Shown here in pieces: positions 63,168 through 64,000 of a stretch of DNA of 64,000 nucleotides. The notes below the pieces were generated by a model. It was not told the origin of the DNA and did no database searches. It saw only the letters and a list, made by a program, of their open reading frames with translations. The translations under genes were made by a program, and so were the position numbers. The DNA comes from Flavobacteriales bacterium. Lineage in GTDB: Bacteria > Bacteroidota > Bacteroidia > Flavobacteriales_F > PHOS-HE28. Each line of letters opens with the position of its first letter. Position 1 is the stretch's first letter. The stretch spans positions 2,168 through 66,167 of the forward strand of contig JAGNSU010000006.1 in assembly GCA_017987895.1 (NCBI GenBank). The letters run 5' to 3'.

Positions 63168-63264
63168 TACTTACCCGATCGGAACGCGCGAACGGCCTCT
63201 GTTCCTTATAGGACCATTTGGCATGGGTTGCGCTGTGCTGGCCCATGCTTAACGAGGACGAACT

Positions 63265-63693
63265 ATGCGGACCACTATGAACACAATGAACACATCGGGC
63301 AACGACCGAACGGCCCCGTTGCGCTACTCGGCCGAAGAACTCGCGGAGTTCGCAGCGATCATCCGCGCCAAACTCACCGCTGCGGAGGAGGACCTTCGAA
63401 CGGCCATGGGGTCCTTATCGCATCTCGCATCCAACGGAACGGAAGACACCTACTCCGGGACCGCAGGGCTCGAGGAGGGGAACCCATCGCTGGAACGCGA
63501 GGAATTGATGATGGTGGCCGCCCGGCAGCAGAAGTTCATCCAGGAACTAAAGCTCGCTTTGGAGCGCATCCGCTTGGGAACCTACGGCATCTGCCGGGTG
63601 AGCGGTGCGCGCATTCCGAAGGAACGCCTGCAACTGGTGCCGCATACCACCACATGCATCGCAGCGAAGCAGGAACGATCCCAGAACCCCTGA
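63265..63693 (+). CDS. TraR/DksA-family protein with incomplete zinc finger
   Basis: This 142-aa protein has the DksA-type layout: a helical coiled-coil stem (SAEELAEFAAIIRAKLTAAE and LVAARQQK-like helix) and a C-terminal finger beginning LGTYGICRVSGARIPKERLQ. Only two of the four canonical Cys remain: CRVS for CxxC and CIAA for CxxC. This form is common in Bacteroidota. It probably binds RNA polymerase through the secondary channel. The stop is two bases before the next gene start, so they are likely one operon. Confidence 0.85.
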   Translation: MRTTMNTMNTSGNDRTAPLRYSAEELAEFAAIIRAKLTAAEEDLRTAMGSLSHLASNGTEDTYSGTAGLEEGNPSLEREELMMVAARQQKFIQELKLALERIRLGTYGICRVSGARIPKERLQLVPHTTTCIAAKQERSQNP

Positions 63694-63695
63694 GC

Positions 63696-64000
63696 ATGCA
63701 AAAGAGTGGGGACAAACGGGCTTTGTGGCCACGGCAGCGTCAACGCGCACCGGGGTCGGAGAAGCGCATGCGGCCGGTTCCAATCGCGCTGCGGGCGAAA
63801 CCCGATCGCCGCCTCAAGGGGAGGGTGGCCCTTATCACAGGAGGCGATAGCGGCATTGGAAGAGCAGTGGCCGTGGCGTACGCGCAGGAAGGTTGTGACG
63901 TGGCGATCGCCTATTGGAATGAGCATGCCGATGCGCGCGCCACGCAGCGGTTGGTGGAAGAACAGGGCCGAGAGTGCCTACTGTTGCCCGGCGACCTCGC
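63696..64000 (+). CDS. SDR-family oxidoreductase, N-terminal part
   Basis: The gene runs off the right edge after 101 codons. It begins MQKSGDKRALWPRQRQRAPG, 2 bases after the DksA-like stop, and reaches the NAD(P)-binding motif ALITGGDSGIGRAVAVAYA (TGxxxGIG form). Next comes VAIAYWNEHADA. This N-terminal extension (PGSEKRMRPVP) is typical of the YhdF/general stress protein 39 group of SDR enzymes. The catalytic Tyr-Lys pair lies beyond the window. Confidence 0.85.
   Translation, partial: MQKSGDKRALWPRQRQRAPGSEKRMRPVPIALRAKPDRRLKGRVALITGGDSGIGRAVAVAYAQEGCDVAIAYWNEHADARATQRLVEEQGRECLLLPGDL

Noticed and set aside
63219-63236. Possible sigma-54 promoter (TGGCATG...GCGC) upstream of the DksA-like gene
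   Set aside because: The -24 GG is present, but the -12 element reads GCGC where TTGC is expected at the correct spacing.
1-64000. tRNA, rRNA, CRISPR arrays and insertion sequences
   Set aside because: Looked for on both strands; no cloverleaf, conserved rRNA block, regular spacer-repeat pattern or transposase was seen.

Overview
The window is a GC-rich, densely coded bacterial chromosome segment. Several features point to Bacteroidota, probably a high-GC Flavobacteriales-like lineage. Secreted proteins end in type IX secretion (T9SS) type A sorting domains (CotH-like protein, 723-aa surface protein, cupredoxin). Shine-Dalgarno sequences are scarce. Small families common in that phylum recur (Lmo0937/DUF5670, DUF1328, YtxH, the short PRPP-synthetase-like family, DksA-like proteins with degenerate fingers). 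I saw no rRNA, tRNA, CRISPR array, insertion sequence or prophage.

Layout. 0-10 kb: a partial NTF2-like gene, an M15 peptidase with a decayed T9SS tail behind it, an ALO-type flavin oxidase, the Kup potassium transporter, an overlapping operon (membrane protein, NarL-type kinase, NarL-type regulator), and two homologous proteins of an unrecognised family. 10-20 kb: a beta-barrel protein divergent from an rRNA methyltransferase around a near-perfect palindrome, a vanadium haloperoxidase lipoprotein, a DUF1801 protein, and a three-gene signalling operon (receiver, NtrC-type sigma-54 activator, CHASE3 kinase). 20-31 kb: many small envelope and stress-type genes (DUF1328 twice, YtxH twice, LEA-2, OmpA with glycine zipper, DUF892, a Gly/Gln-rich hydrophilin-like protein, a holin-like protein) around a CotH/LTD/T9SS protein. 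31-46 kb: a large HEYRH peptidase/propeller/barrel protein followed by four same-strand class III adenylyl cyclases and remnants of more, then a T9SS surface protein. 46-64 kb: a frameshifted DUF72 gene, a Rieske flavoprotein, more stress-type proteins, a three-gene Ku/LigD end-joining operon, a large-subunit catalase, an AI-2E transporter, DUF421, a DksA-like regulator and the start of an SDR dehydrogenase.

How the parts fit. The strongest unusual system is the cyclase array at 34.5-43.4 kb. All four proteins share one catalytic domain type with adenylyl-cyclase specificity residues. Their sensors alternate: periplasmic TPR plus one membrane segment, or 7TMR-DISM. Junctions are tight (two ATGA overlaps), and a C-terminal cyclase remnant and a 54-codon N-terminal remnant show past expansion and decay. 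The remnant and one living gene carry the same kind of inverted-repeat insert at the same place before the last catalytic-domain strand. I infer a multi-input cAMP module that diversifies by duplication and conversion.

A second theme is stress and DNA-damage survival: Ku, LigD, catalase, DUF892, DUF2383, YtxH, DUF1328, LEA-2 and the DksA-like protein are concentrated between 20 and 64 kb. A third theme is decay: at least six broken or truncated genes lie in the gaps between intact ones.
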